A stretch of 64,000 bases of DNA from the NCBI GenBank assembly GCA_023055425.1, contig JALGPY010000035.1, positions 983,501-1,047,500 on the forward strand. Reading direction: 5' to 3'. Within the stretch, counting starts at the first letter, position 1, and each line of letters starts with the position of its first letter. The position numbers and the translations under genes were made by a program. The notes under the pieces are model-generated. The model was given only the letters and a program-made list of their open reading frames with translations. It was not told the origin of the DNA and searched no databases. This stretch comes from Linanthus parryae. Lineage: Eukaryota; Streptophyta; Magnoliopsida; Ericales; Polemoniaceae. Below, one piece after another: positions 10,146 through 21,630 of this stretch.

Positions 10146-10424
10146 ATGGAACCCATTTGCAGATGCCTGCGTGAAGAAGAGGACACCAGTCCTTTCACAG
10201 GACTTCCAGGGTCCCATGAGGATGTTCCAATAATCATCTCAGATGATGATTCAAGTAGTGACAACGAGCCTGCTGCCGGTTTGTTTAAGAAGAAGAGAGA
10301 TGTGGTTGAGGAAGGCTCGCTGATGAGATATGCAAGAAGATACGAGATACTGTGGAAGATGAATATCAGATACACAGGAGGGGGAGGGCTTCCGGGACAA
10401 ATCTTTGAGACCCTCGACAAATGA
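10146..10424 (+). CDS. Small acidic ORF with SUMO-interaction-like motif, in CACTA
   Basis: The 92-codon ORF starts at an ATG in very good plant context (ACCATGG). I do not recognise the family. Residues 27-41 read VPIIISDDDSSSDNE: a short hydrophobic run followed by acidic residues and serines, the pattern of a phospho-regulated SUMO-interacting motif. A basic patch KKKRD follows. It lies on the strand opposite to TNP2 and TNPA. It could be a separate small gene, an exon, or a chance ORF; the composition and start context favour real coding. Function unknown. Confidence 0.4.
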   Translation: MEPICRCLREEEDTSPFTGLPGSHEDVPIIISDDDSSSDNEPAAGLFKKKRDVVEEGSLMRYARRYEILWKMNIRYTGGGGLPGQIFETLDK

Positions 10425-11040
10425 ACAAATGAAGGACGACAATGCGGAGCCATCAAACCCCAAGCTGGAGCACTAGCCAGACTTCTATTTTATGTTCTTT
10501 CTGTTGTTTTATTTTATGTTATTTTCCTAAACTTTTTGTTTAATTTTGTCCTGAAGACAGAACTACTTAAGTTCTCACAATTACTCACAATTGTTGCAAC
10601 CACATAAATAGCTATCGATATGTCAACTGGTGGAGTTACATGTTCCACGAGTAATCGACAAGAACAACACAGCAGTAAGTAACATAGCTGTCCAAGTAAA
10701 CGAGACGCAAAGAGTTATTTCACCCGGTAAAACGAAACGCAATAAGCCAAGAGCCATGATATACTTTAAAACTTAGTTCGTAAAAATACATTTGGAGGTC
10801 AAATTATCAACTAACTTCATTAGTTTCATATATCCAGGACGTACTGGGATACATCACTTTCAACTATATCCAAATTAAAAGTGTCACCCAACTTCATGCA
10901 TACACCAAAACAAATAAAATTTAATTTATCTACACAACATACTCAACATGTCATTTATTCACATACTGAAATGAAAATTGACATTTTAATTACCTTAAAA
11001 ACCCTCCAAAGATGATGATGAATGATGCCCGCTCGACGGC
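10425..11040. other. Non-coding CACTA interior
   Basis: A/T-rich DNA with no recognisable coding or repeat structure. It probably belongs to a 3' untranslated region or intron of the minus-strand TNPA-like gene. Confidence 0.4.
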
Positions 11041-13893
11041 TTCTCGACCATCAGCTAGTTGGTCATCAAGGACTCCATGTTCTTTAGCCGTTCTTCCATT
11101 CCGGTCATAAGGTTGACAGATTCATTTGCCCTTATGACAGCCTCTTCGGCATTTTTCTCGGCTTCCTTTGCCTTTTTCTCAGCCTCCTCCGCTCTTCTAC
11201 TGGCCTCTTCGACGCCTTTCTCTGCAACCTGTGCCTTAAGCTCAGCAGCTTCAGCAATCCTTTGTGCTTCAGCAACCCTAGCCTCTATGCCTTCTTGAAA
11301 AGTGAATGCAATCCTCTGGAGCTGACCAACACCATATCCCGCTACAAATCCACTCCTGCCCCCAACAACCATGTCCACTATCTTATCTTCGGTCAGCAAC
11401 CTCTCCGTATCATTATCCCGCATCTCCACCATCCTTCTCTGTAGTTTAAAAAAAGCATAAAATCATAAAACCATAACATGTAAAATAAAACATGGCGAGT
11501 GAATTACGAAACTAACGTGCTTCTCTTTCGCATCCGTACTTATCCATGCCCCTGAGTTCTTTCTGGTGTGTTTTGTTTTGTAGTTGTCGATGAGGGAGGG
11601 GTTCTCCTGCACAAGATAATATTCCAAATAAATATTTCATACGGAAATATGTTCTAGTGTGAAACTTATAAACTGATGTGAAATAGCGGATGACATGGAA
11701 CTTACCATCTCATATAAACGCTGGATGATGGACTTTGAACCTGCGGTAGAAAGATTTTTGGCTTTTGATTCGTTCAACTTATCCCTGGCACTCCTACATT
11801 GCAATGACTTAATAGTGGACATGAAGTCAAAAGCGAACCTAAATTAGTTTGCTGCAATGAAAAAGCAGTCAATATTTTACCTTCCACCCATCTGTCTGAA
11901 AAAGTGCGCACACTTTTTCCCACTGCTCTTGGGAGACACTTGGTTATGGAATACCCACCTCGTTGACCAAACTGTACGAGTCTTTTATGTGCTTCCTTTT
12001 CAATCCTCTTGATCCCACTACAACTGCGAATGAGAACAAGAATCACTAGCTAGGTAAAAAGCACCAACAAAGAAAAACCATCAAACCAAATACAAGTACA
12101 ATATAAGAGGAAATGGATATAATGTTACCATCCGGTTGAGAAAGCCTTTCAGCAAATCTTCTTATCAACTAGGAATCAAAATGAAACATGTCATAAAACA
12201 AGTGAGAAAAACCATCGGTCGGATTTAAAAGAAATATCGAAAACCATAATATAATCCATGACTGGTTCGTTTTATCACACATATACCTCACTGTCAGATA
12301 GAATCTCCTCCGCCACTGCAGCCTTAGGCGTAGACCTATTTTGGGCTTGACCATTTCCCCCCTCAACAATCCTTCCTTTATCGCAGGGGGATTTGCGTTG
12401 CTGGATCACAGGTGATAAAACCTATAACGTTTGCACGTAAAGTTACATTTCAAGCCTAACAGTAATATGAAAAAAAAGCAGGGGCGGTGTAAATTGGTTC
12501 AAAAATGATCTACATTACCTCTGTGTTTGAGGGAAACATCTCTTCCCGAGCTACAGTAGATGGATACCTCTTGTCAGCTGGTCCAGGAACCCCATGAACA
12601 ACTGCAGCATTACCACGCCAGGATTTACGATGTTGATTGGATGTTGGTAAAACCTACAGTATTTGCACGAGTACTCTTGCCTTTCCCGTGCGGGATTTAG
12701 CTTGCTGCTCCACAGGTGGTATGACTACAACGTTTGCACAAAAAACGTCACATTTCAAGATTACTATGAATATTAAAAAAACAATTATAGACCTGACCAC
12801 CATAATACTTGCGGTGGTTCCCGGATCCATGCCGGAATTGGCACTCTTCGGCTTGTTTGCCTGATTCATAGCTGCCAAAATAGAGAATAGTACTATTAGA
12901 TAGAACCTCATTCCCAAAGTGATTTAGTTCCAATCAACACAAGATTGAAATGGTAATTAAATGTATTAACCTACTTTAGAACATACCCTCTTGGTCGACA
13001 TTCAACTTCCTTCGCAACATTCGATCTTTCAAGGTTTCTTGCTTTAGCCCGTTCCATCAAACAATCGGGTGGTACATTGTCGCCTTATTCTAACTTACCA
13101 ACAATGAGATGTGAGGAAGCAATGCAATTCAAATAAGACAGAAGTTTTATCAGTTTCACAGTTATACCTGCGATGTAACCCCTCCAGCACCAGCATCAGC
13201 ACTTCCATTTAGGCCATCGCTGTCCAAACTGGTCTCTCTTTCCGACACAGCCTTTCGCGTTTGTACGTCTTCAGAAATATTGGAAGCGTTGCTGCTCAGC
13301 ACATGCGATCCTGCAGGGACTAAGAATTTCAAAACAGACTTGTATGATTATAAGAACAGCAGATACAGTAACGATGCATCAAACACAGACGAAGGGTCAT
13401 ACTAACCACGATGGCTGCCAATGCTGTCGAGCTTGGTCAACCCCTTTGTCGGATTGCCTTGGGCAATTTTCTGCATTAACCACGTTGTGAGATATACGTT
13501 AGGAACTTATAGCTACCACAATATTTAAGTTACAAAAAGACTAACTTAAAGTGAAAATAAACACTGTTCGTTACATATAAATAAGCGTTCACACAAACAG
13601 AATATAACATATCACCTCTATCTTCACCTTCTGCGCAGCAGCAACACCACAAACAGAATGATTCTTTATGTCCTGGATGTTCTTCGAGCATGTAGAAACT
13701 TTTGTCGAACCACTTTTTGTAACTACAGAAGAAATGAAATATCTGCAGTATGCGTCGATAATATGTAAAGACATAAAAGTTGCAATAACGTAGGACAACT
13801 CTCACCATGATTTCCGGACGACGTAATGTCCTCCGCGGCTTTTGGTGGACTGAGCCGGCCCGACCGTCTAATCTTTTTGGTCGTCGACATCAT
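11040..13893 (-). CDS. TNPA-like CACTA protein (Transposase_24 / Ptta-En-Spm family), multi-exon
   Basis: A likely start is the ATG at 13893-13891 (MSTTKKIRRSGRLSPPKAA). Candidate exons with acceptor/donor-like borders follow near 13724-13616, 13470-13409, 13313-13168, 12870-12790, 12715-12660, 12640-12520, 12415-12290, 12015-11880, 11800-11700, 11605-11520 and 11435-11055. The DNA-binding-type domain is recognised from VSQEQWEKVCALFQTDGWK, ARDKLNESKAKNLSTAGSKS and THTRKNSGAWISTD-like text, as in Transposase_24. The last exon (125 aa) is a long alanine/glutamate coiled coil. TNPA-type proteins bind the subterminal repeats and bring the ends together. One in-frame stop at the VGIP-stop-PSV position means this copy may be broken, or the exon border is different. 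Exon borders are my estimate. Confidence 0.6.
12290..12730 (-). repeat. Repeated exon-intron module inside the TNPA-like gene
   Basis: On the minus strand three exon candidates begin alike: VVIPPVEQQAKSRTGKAR, VLPTSNQHRKSWRGNAA and VLSPVIQQRKSPCDKGR. Each is preceded by intron sequence with the same words (on the + strand AAAACCTATAACGTTTGCAC near 12416, AAACCTACAGTATTTGCACG near 12650, TACAACGTTTGCAC near 12725). This is a diverged tandem duplication of an exon with its flanking intron. Confidence 0.55.
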
Positions 13894-14410
13894 GCAATCT
13901 GCTTATTACAGGATATAGCAAATGTCAATACAAGACCATGTAATATTAACTGAAAGTTTTTGAATTACTTTCCATGTCAACAATTTATGTAATCTTAACC
14001 AAGTCATTCAAGCAAGTTGTCGTAATCCTCTACGCAAACAAACAACACGCAGGAAATGCAAACCTTCATGTACAACATATGATCTAAAACAAAGCAACTT
14101 AAATAGATCATCAATCCAAATTACTCAGATTCGTATAGTAATCATCATCAGCGGTACCATCTTTGCTTCGGTAGTCCGTCTCATCCTCAGATGCATAATC
14201 CTCGCCAAGTGTTTCTTTTAAGTTGATAAATAATTTAGGTCCACAGTAGGGGGATCCAGAACAATTCGAGTAGGCAAAACCTCATCTATGTTAACATCTA
14301 CTTCAAACGCCTCACCGGTGTTCGATGATTGCTGATAGGCATCCTTAGCTCGTCTGTCTATATTTCCATCATTCGATTTTGGGACCTGATAAGATTGAGC
14401 TTCTATCATC

Positions 14411-14914
14411 TGCGCTATTCGCCAGTTCCTACTCCCTACAGTGTCGGGAGCATGAAAGTCTTGTCAGCCTGGGTCGCAAAAATGTAAGGATCATCTTTAT
14501 ACCAAGTCCTAGAGACGTTTACAAAAGTAAAGTGGCCAACTTTCTTAATGTATTTCTTATCTCCTACATTAAATCAATCACACTTGAACACCATAACCGG
14601 TTGTGAGTTGGATATGTTAGTTCAAAGATGTCATTTACCGTACCATAACAATCAATTTCCTTGCCTAAATGTTCCGATAGCACAACAACTCCGGAATTCT
14701 GGGTTGTCTTATGTTCATCATTGGCATACGTGCAGAACCTTAGGCCATTCACAACACAAGCCTTATACCGACACACTTTCTTGTCAGCACCACAAGCAAT
14801 TGAATACAGTACATCGGTTGCTTCTTCTGATTTGTCTAGGATTTTCTGACCATCTGAATGAACGAATGTATATTGAAGTTTCAATAAGAATTCAAATACA
14901 TATAACATGTTCAT
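14411..14914 (-). other. DUF4216 domain of TNP2
   Basis: Blocks seen are CVVNGLRFCTYANDEHKTTQ, YGTVNDIFELTYP, VMVFKCD followed by a stop where Trp is expected, then KKVGHFTFVNVSRTWYKDDP and YIFATQADKTFML. This matches the DUF4216 domain at the C-terminal side of TNP2. Confidence 0.8.
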
Positions 14915-14938
14915 GACGAGGCCAAGAGAACGAAAAAC

Positions 14939-15540
14939 CTACATGCCGTTTAAACCAGTAAGGAAACTCCCGCCGATGCATATGACCCCCACGTTCCTGG
15001 TCAGGTTCAAGCTCATGGATTTAATGCATTGGCATCCAATAATTAAGAAAATTTTATAGTTGAACCACTCACATAAAATACAGCTCAACCTCCGTACAGT
15101 TTTGTAAAATATACCAACTGATATGCTCATGTACTCTACTGGCATCTCGTAAAAGGATGACTCCGTCAAAGGGTGAGCTGCACCATCGAATATGGACAGA
15201 TTCAGCATATCATTAGTGTTGACCTGCCCATCGTTTTGCTCAGTCCTATTAAATCTCCTTTCAATTCCGTGAAGATACATCGAGCAGAATGTGAGACATT
15301 CATTGTCGATGAAAGCTTCAACAATTGAACCCTCCAGCCTCGCTTTATTTCTTACATACATCTTTAGCGTATGCAGAAATATGTTTAAATAACCAGTACA
15401 GACCCCGTAAACATTACGTCTTTTTGAACATATTATATATATTATAACTCATGTATTATATCAGCACTTAACCTTTCAATGGGATACATCCAGCGAAACT
15501 GAACCGGACCCCCGTATAGTGCTTCTCGCGGCAGATGAAC
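14939..15540 (-). other. DUF4218 domain of TNP2
   Basis: Minus-strand translation gives MHFPVHLPREALYGGPVQF, RWMYPIER, YVRNKARLEGSIVEAFIDNE and CLTFCSMYLHGIERRFNR. These are hallmark DUF4218 blocks that follow the tnp2 core in plant CACTA transposases. An intron or frameshift lies near 15365-15475. Confidence 0.85.
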
Positions 15541-17706
15541 CGGAAAGTGCATCATGATATCAAAGAAGGAAGGAGGAAATATTAACTAAAATTTACACAA
15601 TATCAACGTTATGTCTTCTTCCAGTTTTTCTAAACTCTCGACAGTCAGAGTTCTTGAGGTCAGCTCCTTGAAAAACGCGCTCAGCTCACTAATAGCACCG
15701 ATAACTTCGTTGCTGAGGTGGCCACGTATTGCGAGTGGAAGAGCCATTGTAACAGGACATGGTAATTGTGGCTCTTCATTCCAACTAACTTGTTATATTT
15801 GACACTTACACAAGATGAATTCTTTGACGCGTACCCATCTGGAAACTTAATCGCTTTTAACCATTCACATAAAAATTTTCTTACCGGCTGCATCCTAGGT
15901 ATATGGTGCCTTGGGAAGTTTTACTTTCTCCCCAACATTTTCTTCTGGCAGATGCAATTCTGGCCTATTTTCATACGCTGTAAATCCCTTCGTGCATTTG
16001 CACGATCTTTACTTTTCCTTCAGTACCCATCAGCGTCCCAACAAGACTCACGCAAATATTCTTCTCGATATGCATTACGTCCATCCATTGTCTTGTTTTA
16101 AGTTCATGCCAATAAGGTAGTTCGAAGAATATACCTTTTTTTCCAAATTTAACTCTTCCACGGACGGTTCAAATTCCTTTTGCGATTTGCTTCCGTATTC
16201 CCCAATCTCAATTCTTTGCGAAGTTTCTCTAACTGCTTCAGAATGTCATCCCCCGTTAACTCCTTCGATTTTTTTTCATTTCCCTCTTCCCAAACTTTTT
16301 ACTAGTCCGCCACTTATGATTCGCCCCCAGGAACCTACGAGCACCCATATAAGCTTGATTCTTACTAAAATGTAGCCTGATCGAATCGGTGTCCTTGTTA
16401 CAAGGTGGGCAAGCTAGTTTTCCTTTCGTGCTCCATCCCGACATCATTGCATAGGCGGGAAAATCGTTAAAGGTCCCAAAAAGTGCAGCATGTAAGATGG
16501 ATCGCTCACCAGTTGATGCGTCATAGGTCTCGACACCTACTTACCATATCTCTTTCATCTCATCAACTAAGGGACGCACGTAGGTATCGATTTTGTTTCC
16601 CGGGGACGTTGGGCCAGGTATCAGAAGCGGCATCATCAGAAAATACTCATTAAGAAACCCCTCACGGGACATATTGTACTGCCGTGCAGCAACATGCCAC
16701 ATACTGCAAGACTATTGATCATGCCGAATGGATTAAATCCATCAGTGGCTAGTTCAAACGGACATTATGGGGATCTCTAGCAAACCACTCATGCGCTTGG
16801 TCAAACTCTTGCCACTGCTTTGCATCGGCATGATGAGTTATGACTGAGCCATTCTGGACACGCTATTCCTTGTGCCATCTCATTGCCTTAGCAGTTGTTT
16901 TTGACATGAACAACTTTTGCATCCTCGGTTTCATTGGAAAGTATCTTAGAACATGTCTAGGAACTCTTTTTCCCTTTGTGATACTGGGCTTATATCTAGG
17001 CTCACCACAATCTGGGTTTGGACAGTGGTCTAGGTGTTCGTTTTGTTTCCAATATAATGTGCAGTGTTTAGGGCACGCATGGATGTTGATGTATCCTAGC
17101 CCTAGTCCACGCAACACTTTATTTGCTTCATAAAATGACTTAGGTATTGATGAGTAACTAGGAGGTACTTGCTCTTCAATAAAGTCCAACAAAAAGTTTA
17201 CAGATTTGTTCCTCCATATACAAATTGTCTTAATATGAAGCAGCCTCACTATGAGTGACAACTTAGAGAATGTTTGACACCCAGGGTATGCTTCAGATTG
17301 CGCATCCTTCAACAACCTGTCGAATGCATGGCCCCCCCATCATCGATGGATGGTACGGAACCGGGCAAGGGAAGCATTCCCTCCTGTATGTCCCCGACCA
17401 CCCCCTCCATGTCATCACCTATTTCTGTAATGTCATCAAACCCACTACCAGTGGTACCATAACCTATACTGAAACTTTCCTCCCCATGGTAGGTCCATAC
17501 TGTGTAGTCCTTTTGTATACCGTTCAGATGGAGATGCTCTTTAACTTGCTCAACACTTTCATAAACTACATTAACACAACTAGAGCAAGGACATCATACT
17601 GTATTAGAACTATCACTATGCAATCTAGCAACCTCCATAAATCCAGAAATCTTTTAGTATATTCAGGAGAAAACTTATCAGTCAGCGACATCCACCCATT
17701 ATCCAT

Positions 17707-19420
17707 TGAGCCTCCACAATTAAGAGTAGACAACGATATTTCCCTACTACAACCTATCCTAAACAAGACATGCAGACAACACGTACATGTAGGAACATGC
17801 ATAGTCACATCGTTAAAAAGCCAGAGTAAAACACAGAAAAGGTGCAACTCGCGATACCACCAATCGCGCGAACTGAACAACGGCCAAGTGCAACTTTCCT
17901 TCGATTGAATGTAGATCCATATCATCACGGCCTCTTCAGTGAGCATGAAGAGACTCAGATATGTACTCAGAGCCAAGTAATGCGTATTACACAGGCTGCA
18001 AAAGGATTTTTTCCACGCCTTGCGTATCACATTGTCTCACCATCAACCAGTGCCTTCGATAGAGCCACATCATCACGCTGTCTTACAGTGCTCATGAAAA
18101 CCAAATAAGAGATGAACACCGAAAAAAATTGCACATTCAATTATTAGTTAAGAATGACATAATATCAAAAGGTACACATTAAAACATGTTACCAACCCCA
18201 CATCAGTATATAAATAAACAAGCATTTCTGAACTTCACAAATACAAATCGGTCGTCCAGTGTCATTCATAAAAAGAGGAACAGATCAGCGTTATCATCAA
18301 AGACATATAAGATCTGCTCACAGGCTGCAAAATGATTTCGCCTTGCCAGTATATTACATTCTATCGGATGCGACGATCGAATTCGAAAGATCTCACAGTA
18401 CTAGTGAAAGCTTGAACGAGCGAATTCAAATCACTGATGATATCATCCACATAAGTTTGCACTTTACCTCCTTACAAGTTTCTTAGTTGTAGAGTAAGCT
18501 CCGATTCTCCTGTCTTCTGTACAAATCGGCATAAGAAACAATGAAAATTTGATCAGAGCTGAAGTATGTTTAATACGGATCACAATGGATCCACAAGGAA
18601 ACAAATTACGACTCACAGTACCAGTACTAATGAACTTAGATAATTAGTAATATAGCCAGCCAAGTCAAAAATACAAGTCGAACACCACATACGACTCACA
18701 AAGTTTAAGGAGTGATGGATTGACCTAAGCACACATAGACAAAGAGCTAGCAGATTGACAATTTAAGATAAAGACAGACAAAGAGAGGGCTAGGCAGAAC
18801 ATATCATGACATTCCTCAAGTGGTAGTATTCATGTATCAAATTCAGAAGATGCATGTCAGTTGTCACACGTAGCGTTGGCACGTTAATAAATAACAAAAG
18901 CTTCTCATGTATACAGAAAAACACATGAATGCCCCAAATAAACAGTTTGAAAATGACAACATACTAAATAACGAACACTTACACCCACACACCAGAAGAA
19001 TAACCCTATATTTTTCCTTTCAACCCTAGGGAGCCCAAAAAAAAGCCCTAGTATGAATACAGGTATTCTTGCAGTTCTATAGCATGAATCGACCGGAAAT
19101 AACAATAGATATGAACAAGAACAAGAAGTAACAAGATATATCAATAAGAACAAGTAATATTTTAGTAGGTTTTGATGGAAGAAAGACCATACTGAGCTTT
19201 CTTGAGTCTAAGATGCGACCGACTCCGTGGGTGCTTCAGTGAACATTGCGACGAATTTTAGGCGCCAGTTAGACGAGATTAAGCCTTTGTTCGATCGATT
19301 CAAGCGCGGTTGTTCGCTCGTTCTGGGAGCTGAGATGTCGCGGGGAAAGGGCTTGAGAGTTCGCGCCTGAGGATTTTTTGTGGATAAGGAGAGAATGAGT
19401 GGAGCATAGGGATCCAAATC
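17707..19420 (-). other. 5' leader and introns of TNP2, with repeated segments
   Basis: No clear protein is seen. The blocks 17890-18110 and 18290-18420 carry the words CAGGCTGCAAAAGGATTTT, GAATTCGATAGAACC-like text and AGTGAGCATGAAGAG, also found at 21770-22430. On the minus strand 19417-19208 is a 69-codon ORF (MDPYAPLILSLSTKN) after a CT-rich stretch. It may be a first exon or leader. I cannot assign a product. Confidence 0.4.
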
Positions 19421-19739
19421 GTGTTTTTGTTAATTCATTCCACCCACCATAGTTATTTATGTTAATTGTATTCTTTTTCCCATATTTTTACTTATTTCAA
19501 TTTCCCTCCCCTCAAAACGGTTTAGGGTTTAGGTCTTACAGGAAATTAAGTTGGAGACCATTGACTAGTGACCTTTCAAGCTCGCGATTAGGTGTTCATG
19601 GATTATGGGTTTAGAGTAGGGATCGCAAAGTTGACCGTTGACTGTGGAGTGAACTCTCTAGAGCAGAATATTAATTTGTTTTAGGGTTAAGTGGGGCCGC
19701 AAAGTTTACCGTTGATTGTAGATCAGTAGCTAGACTTTA

Positions 19740-21050
19740 GAGTTAACCATTGACTTTGTTTGATCGATTAGTTTCACCTTTTTGAGATAGCCACGTTGAC
19801 TGAACCTAATAGTGATTGACATTCGATTTAACTGTTGACCGTACAGTAGACTGTTGTCTTCCTTTAACCGAACCTAATAGTGTCACCAAGTGGTAACCCA
19901 AAAGTTAAAAGTTGACTACATAATTAACTTTAGAGTTGGTTGTTGACCATACAGTTTTGTAATTTAGTTGACTGTTGTCTTCCTTTGACCGAACCTAATA
20001 GTTTCACCAAGTGGTAACTGAAAAGTTATAAGTTTACTACGTAATTGACTTTTGATTTGACCATTGGCCGTAAAGTTGACTATTTACTTCATTGTTGTCT
20101 TCCTTTGACCGAACCTAATAGTGTCATGAAGTAGTAACCGCAGAGTTGACATTTGACTACGTAATTGACTTTTTGAGTAGACCGTTGACCATACAGTTGA
20201 CTATTTAGTTCACTCCTGTACTCTTCCTATGACCGAACCTAATAGTGTCACCAAGTGGTAACCGCAAAGTTGACAGTTGACTACGTAATTGACTTTTTGA
20301 ATTGATCGTTGACCGTACAGTCGACTATTTAGTTCCCTGCTGTCTTCCTTTGACCGAACCTAATAGTGTCACCAAGTGGTAACCGAAAGTTGACAGTTAA
20401 CAACGTCATTGAATTTTGAGTTGACCGTAGAGTTGACTATTTAGTTCACTGTTGTCTTCCTTTGACCGAACATAATAGTGTCACCAAGTGGTAACCGGAA
20501 AGTTAACAGTTGACAATGTAATTGACTTTTGAGTTGACCGTTGACCGTACAGTTGACTATTTAGTTCACTGTTGTCTTCCTTTGACCGAACCTAATAGTG
20601 ACACGAAGTGCTAACCGCGAAGTTGACAGTTGACCACGTAATTGACTTTTTAGTTGACCGTTGACCGTAAAGTTGACTATATAGTTCACTGTTGTCTTCC
20701 TATGACCGAACCTAATAGTGTCACCAAGTGGTACCCACAAAGTTCACCCTTGACTACATAATTGACTTTGGATTTGACCGTTGACTGTACATTAGAGTAT
20801 TTAGTTCATTGTTGACCTTGTTTGACTTATCATATTAGTTTCTCTAAGTGGAAACTGCGAAGTTGACCTTTGACTGCTTATTAGACTTTTGCCTTAACCG
20901 TATGTTGTAGAGTTTACTTTTTTGTTCACCGTGCACTATATCTGACCGAACCTATATATTTGTTTCAGCAAAGTTGACCGTTGACTGCATATTGACTTAT
21001 GAGTTGACCATTGATTGTACAATTTATTTTTTAATATAATAAATTGTTGA
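19740..21050. repeat. About ten ~120-bp tandem repeats rich in TTGAC
   Basis: The phrase TGACCGAACCTAATAGTGTC returns at about 19866, 19986, 20106, 20230, 20350, 20463, 20583 and 20703, with worn copies on both sides; the spacing is about 120 bp. The unit 20581-20700 contains seven TTGAC words, the core of the WRKY-factor W-box (TTGACY). All run in the same direction as the + strand. The array lies directly upstream of the presumed 5' leader of the minus-strand TNP2 gene, so a promoter or TNPA-binding role is possible but inferred. Confidence 0.85.
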
Positions 21051-21285
21051 CTTTCATTGCCTATTACTAATTTACAATCTACGGGCTTTAGGCCAATTAT
21101 CAACAAGCAATACAGTTGCCATTACTAAATCAGAGGTCACAAAATTTTACAACAATAGTAATATAATACTTCAAACCAAGTACTGGATTAGAGAGTTCCA
21201 ATTGATGTTACAAAACACATTGCAACATATTCATAATAATAAAGATCCAAACTACATTACAATTACATTGATTTCATAAACATAA

Positions 21286-21630
21286 CTAGGAAGCTATTAT
21301 AAATCCGACACATGCGACACAGAAGACCAACAAAAATCCAACAGTGTCGGAAAGTAGCCAGTTATTCTTTGGTGTAGACGCAGGACGTTCTGCGAAACAA
21401 TTGGACAGAGCGGCAAGTATGTCAGCACGACGACGCTCATGATCCGCCAACGAGGCATTCGTAGCCTCTTCATAACCTGTATACTTGTGAAAGGAAGCGC
21501 CCTTGCATCCCATTGTTTGTTGCCGAAACTCTTTCCATGACTTATATACGCTGCTTTGTCGGCCAACCAATACGGCATAGTAAGTCTGTTTGCGATTAAT
21601 TTCTACGAGATAGCACACACAGACTGTCAA
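21286..21630 (-). CDS. Viroplasmin / RNase H1 N-terminal-like protein with C-terminal membrane segment
   Basis: The minus-strand ORF is up to 114 codons long. Residues from about 12 to 60 (YYAVLVGRQSSVYKSWKEF, then GCKGASFHKYTGYEEA) match the compact RNA:DNA-hybrid-binding fold shared by eukaryotic RNase H1 N-termini and caulimovirus viroplasmin. After a charged helix the protein ends with a hydrophobic run of about 18 residues (VGFLLVFCVACVGFIIAS) at the C-terminus, as in tail-anchored proteins. The start is uncertain: the first ATG precedes the domain, but an acceptor-like site nearby could mark an upstream exon. It lies inside the CACTA element, on the same strand as TNP2 and upstream of it. 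Nothing else of a virus is present. Confidence 0.6.
   Translation of the reverse strand: MTVCVCYLVEINRKQTYYAVLVGRQSSVYKSWKEFRQQTMGCKGASFHKYTGYEEATNASLADHERRRADILAALSNCFAERPASTPKNNWLLSDTVGFLLVFCVACVGFIIAS

Larger units (their letters stand above)
14111..17706 (-). pseudogene. TNP2-type CACTA transposase, domains complete in order but interrupted
   Basis: The start is ATG 17706-17704 (MDNGWMSLTDKFSPEY), the transposase-associated N-terminal domain, continuing CPCSSCVNVVYESVEQV. The Transposase_21/tnp2 core follows: FDRLLKDAQSEAYPGC, LGLGYINIHACPKHCTLYW, VLRYFPMKPRMQKLFMS, LLIPGPTSPGNKIDTYVRP, and FPDGYASKNSSCV. DUF4218 comes next (15540-14939), then DUF4216 (14914-14411) and an acidic tail ending at TGA 14113-14111. 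Damage seen: a stop before CPCSSC, a frameshift in a G run near 17330, CDW read as CD-stop in DUF4216, and others. TNP2 cuts and joins the CACTA ends. Some gaps may be introns. Confidence 0.85.

Noticed and set aside
19740..21050. Centromeric satellite
   Set aside because: The array is short, about ten diverged units, and wholly inside a CACTA element with clear ends.
21286..21630. Endogenous pararetrovirus fragment
   Set aside because: Only the viroplasmin-like domain is present. There is no movement protein, coat protein or pararetroviral polymerase nearby, and the ORF lies within CACTA termini with a C-terminal membrane segment.
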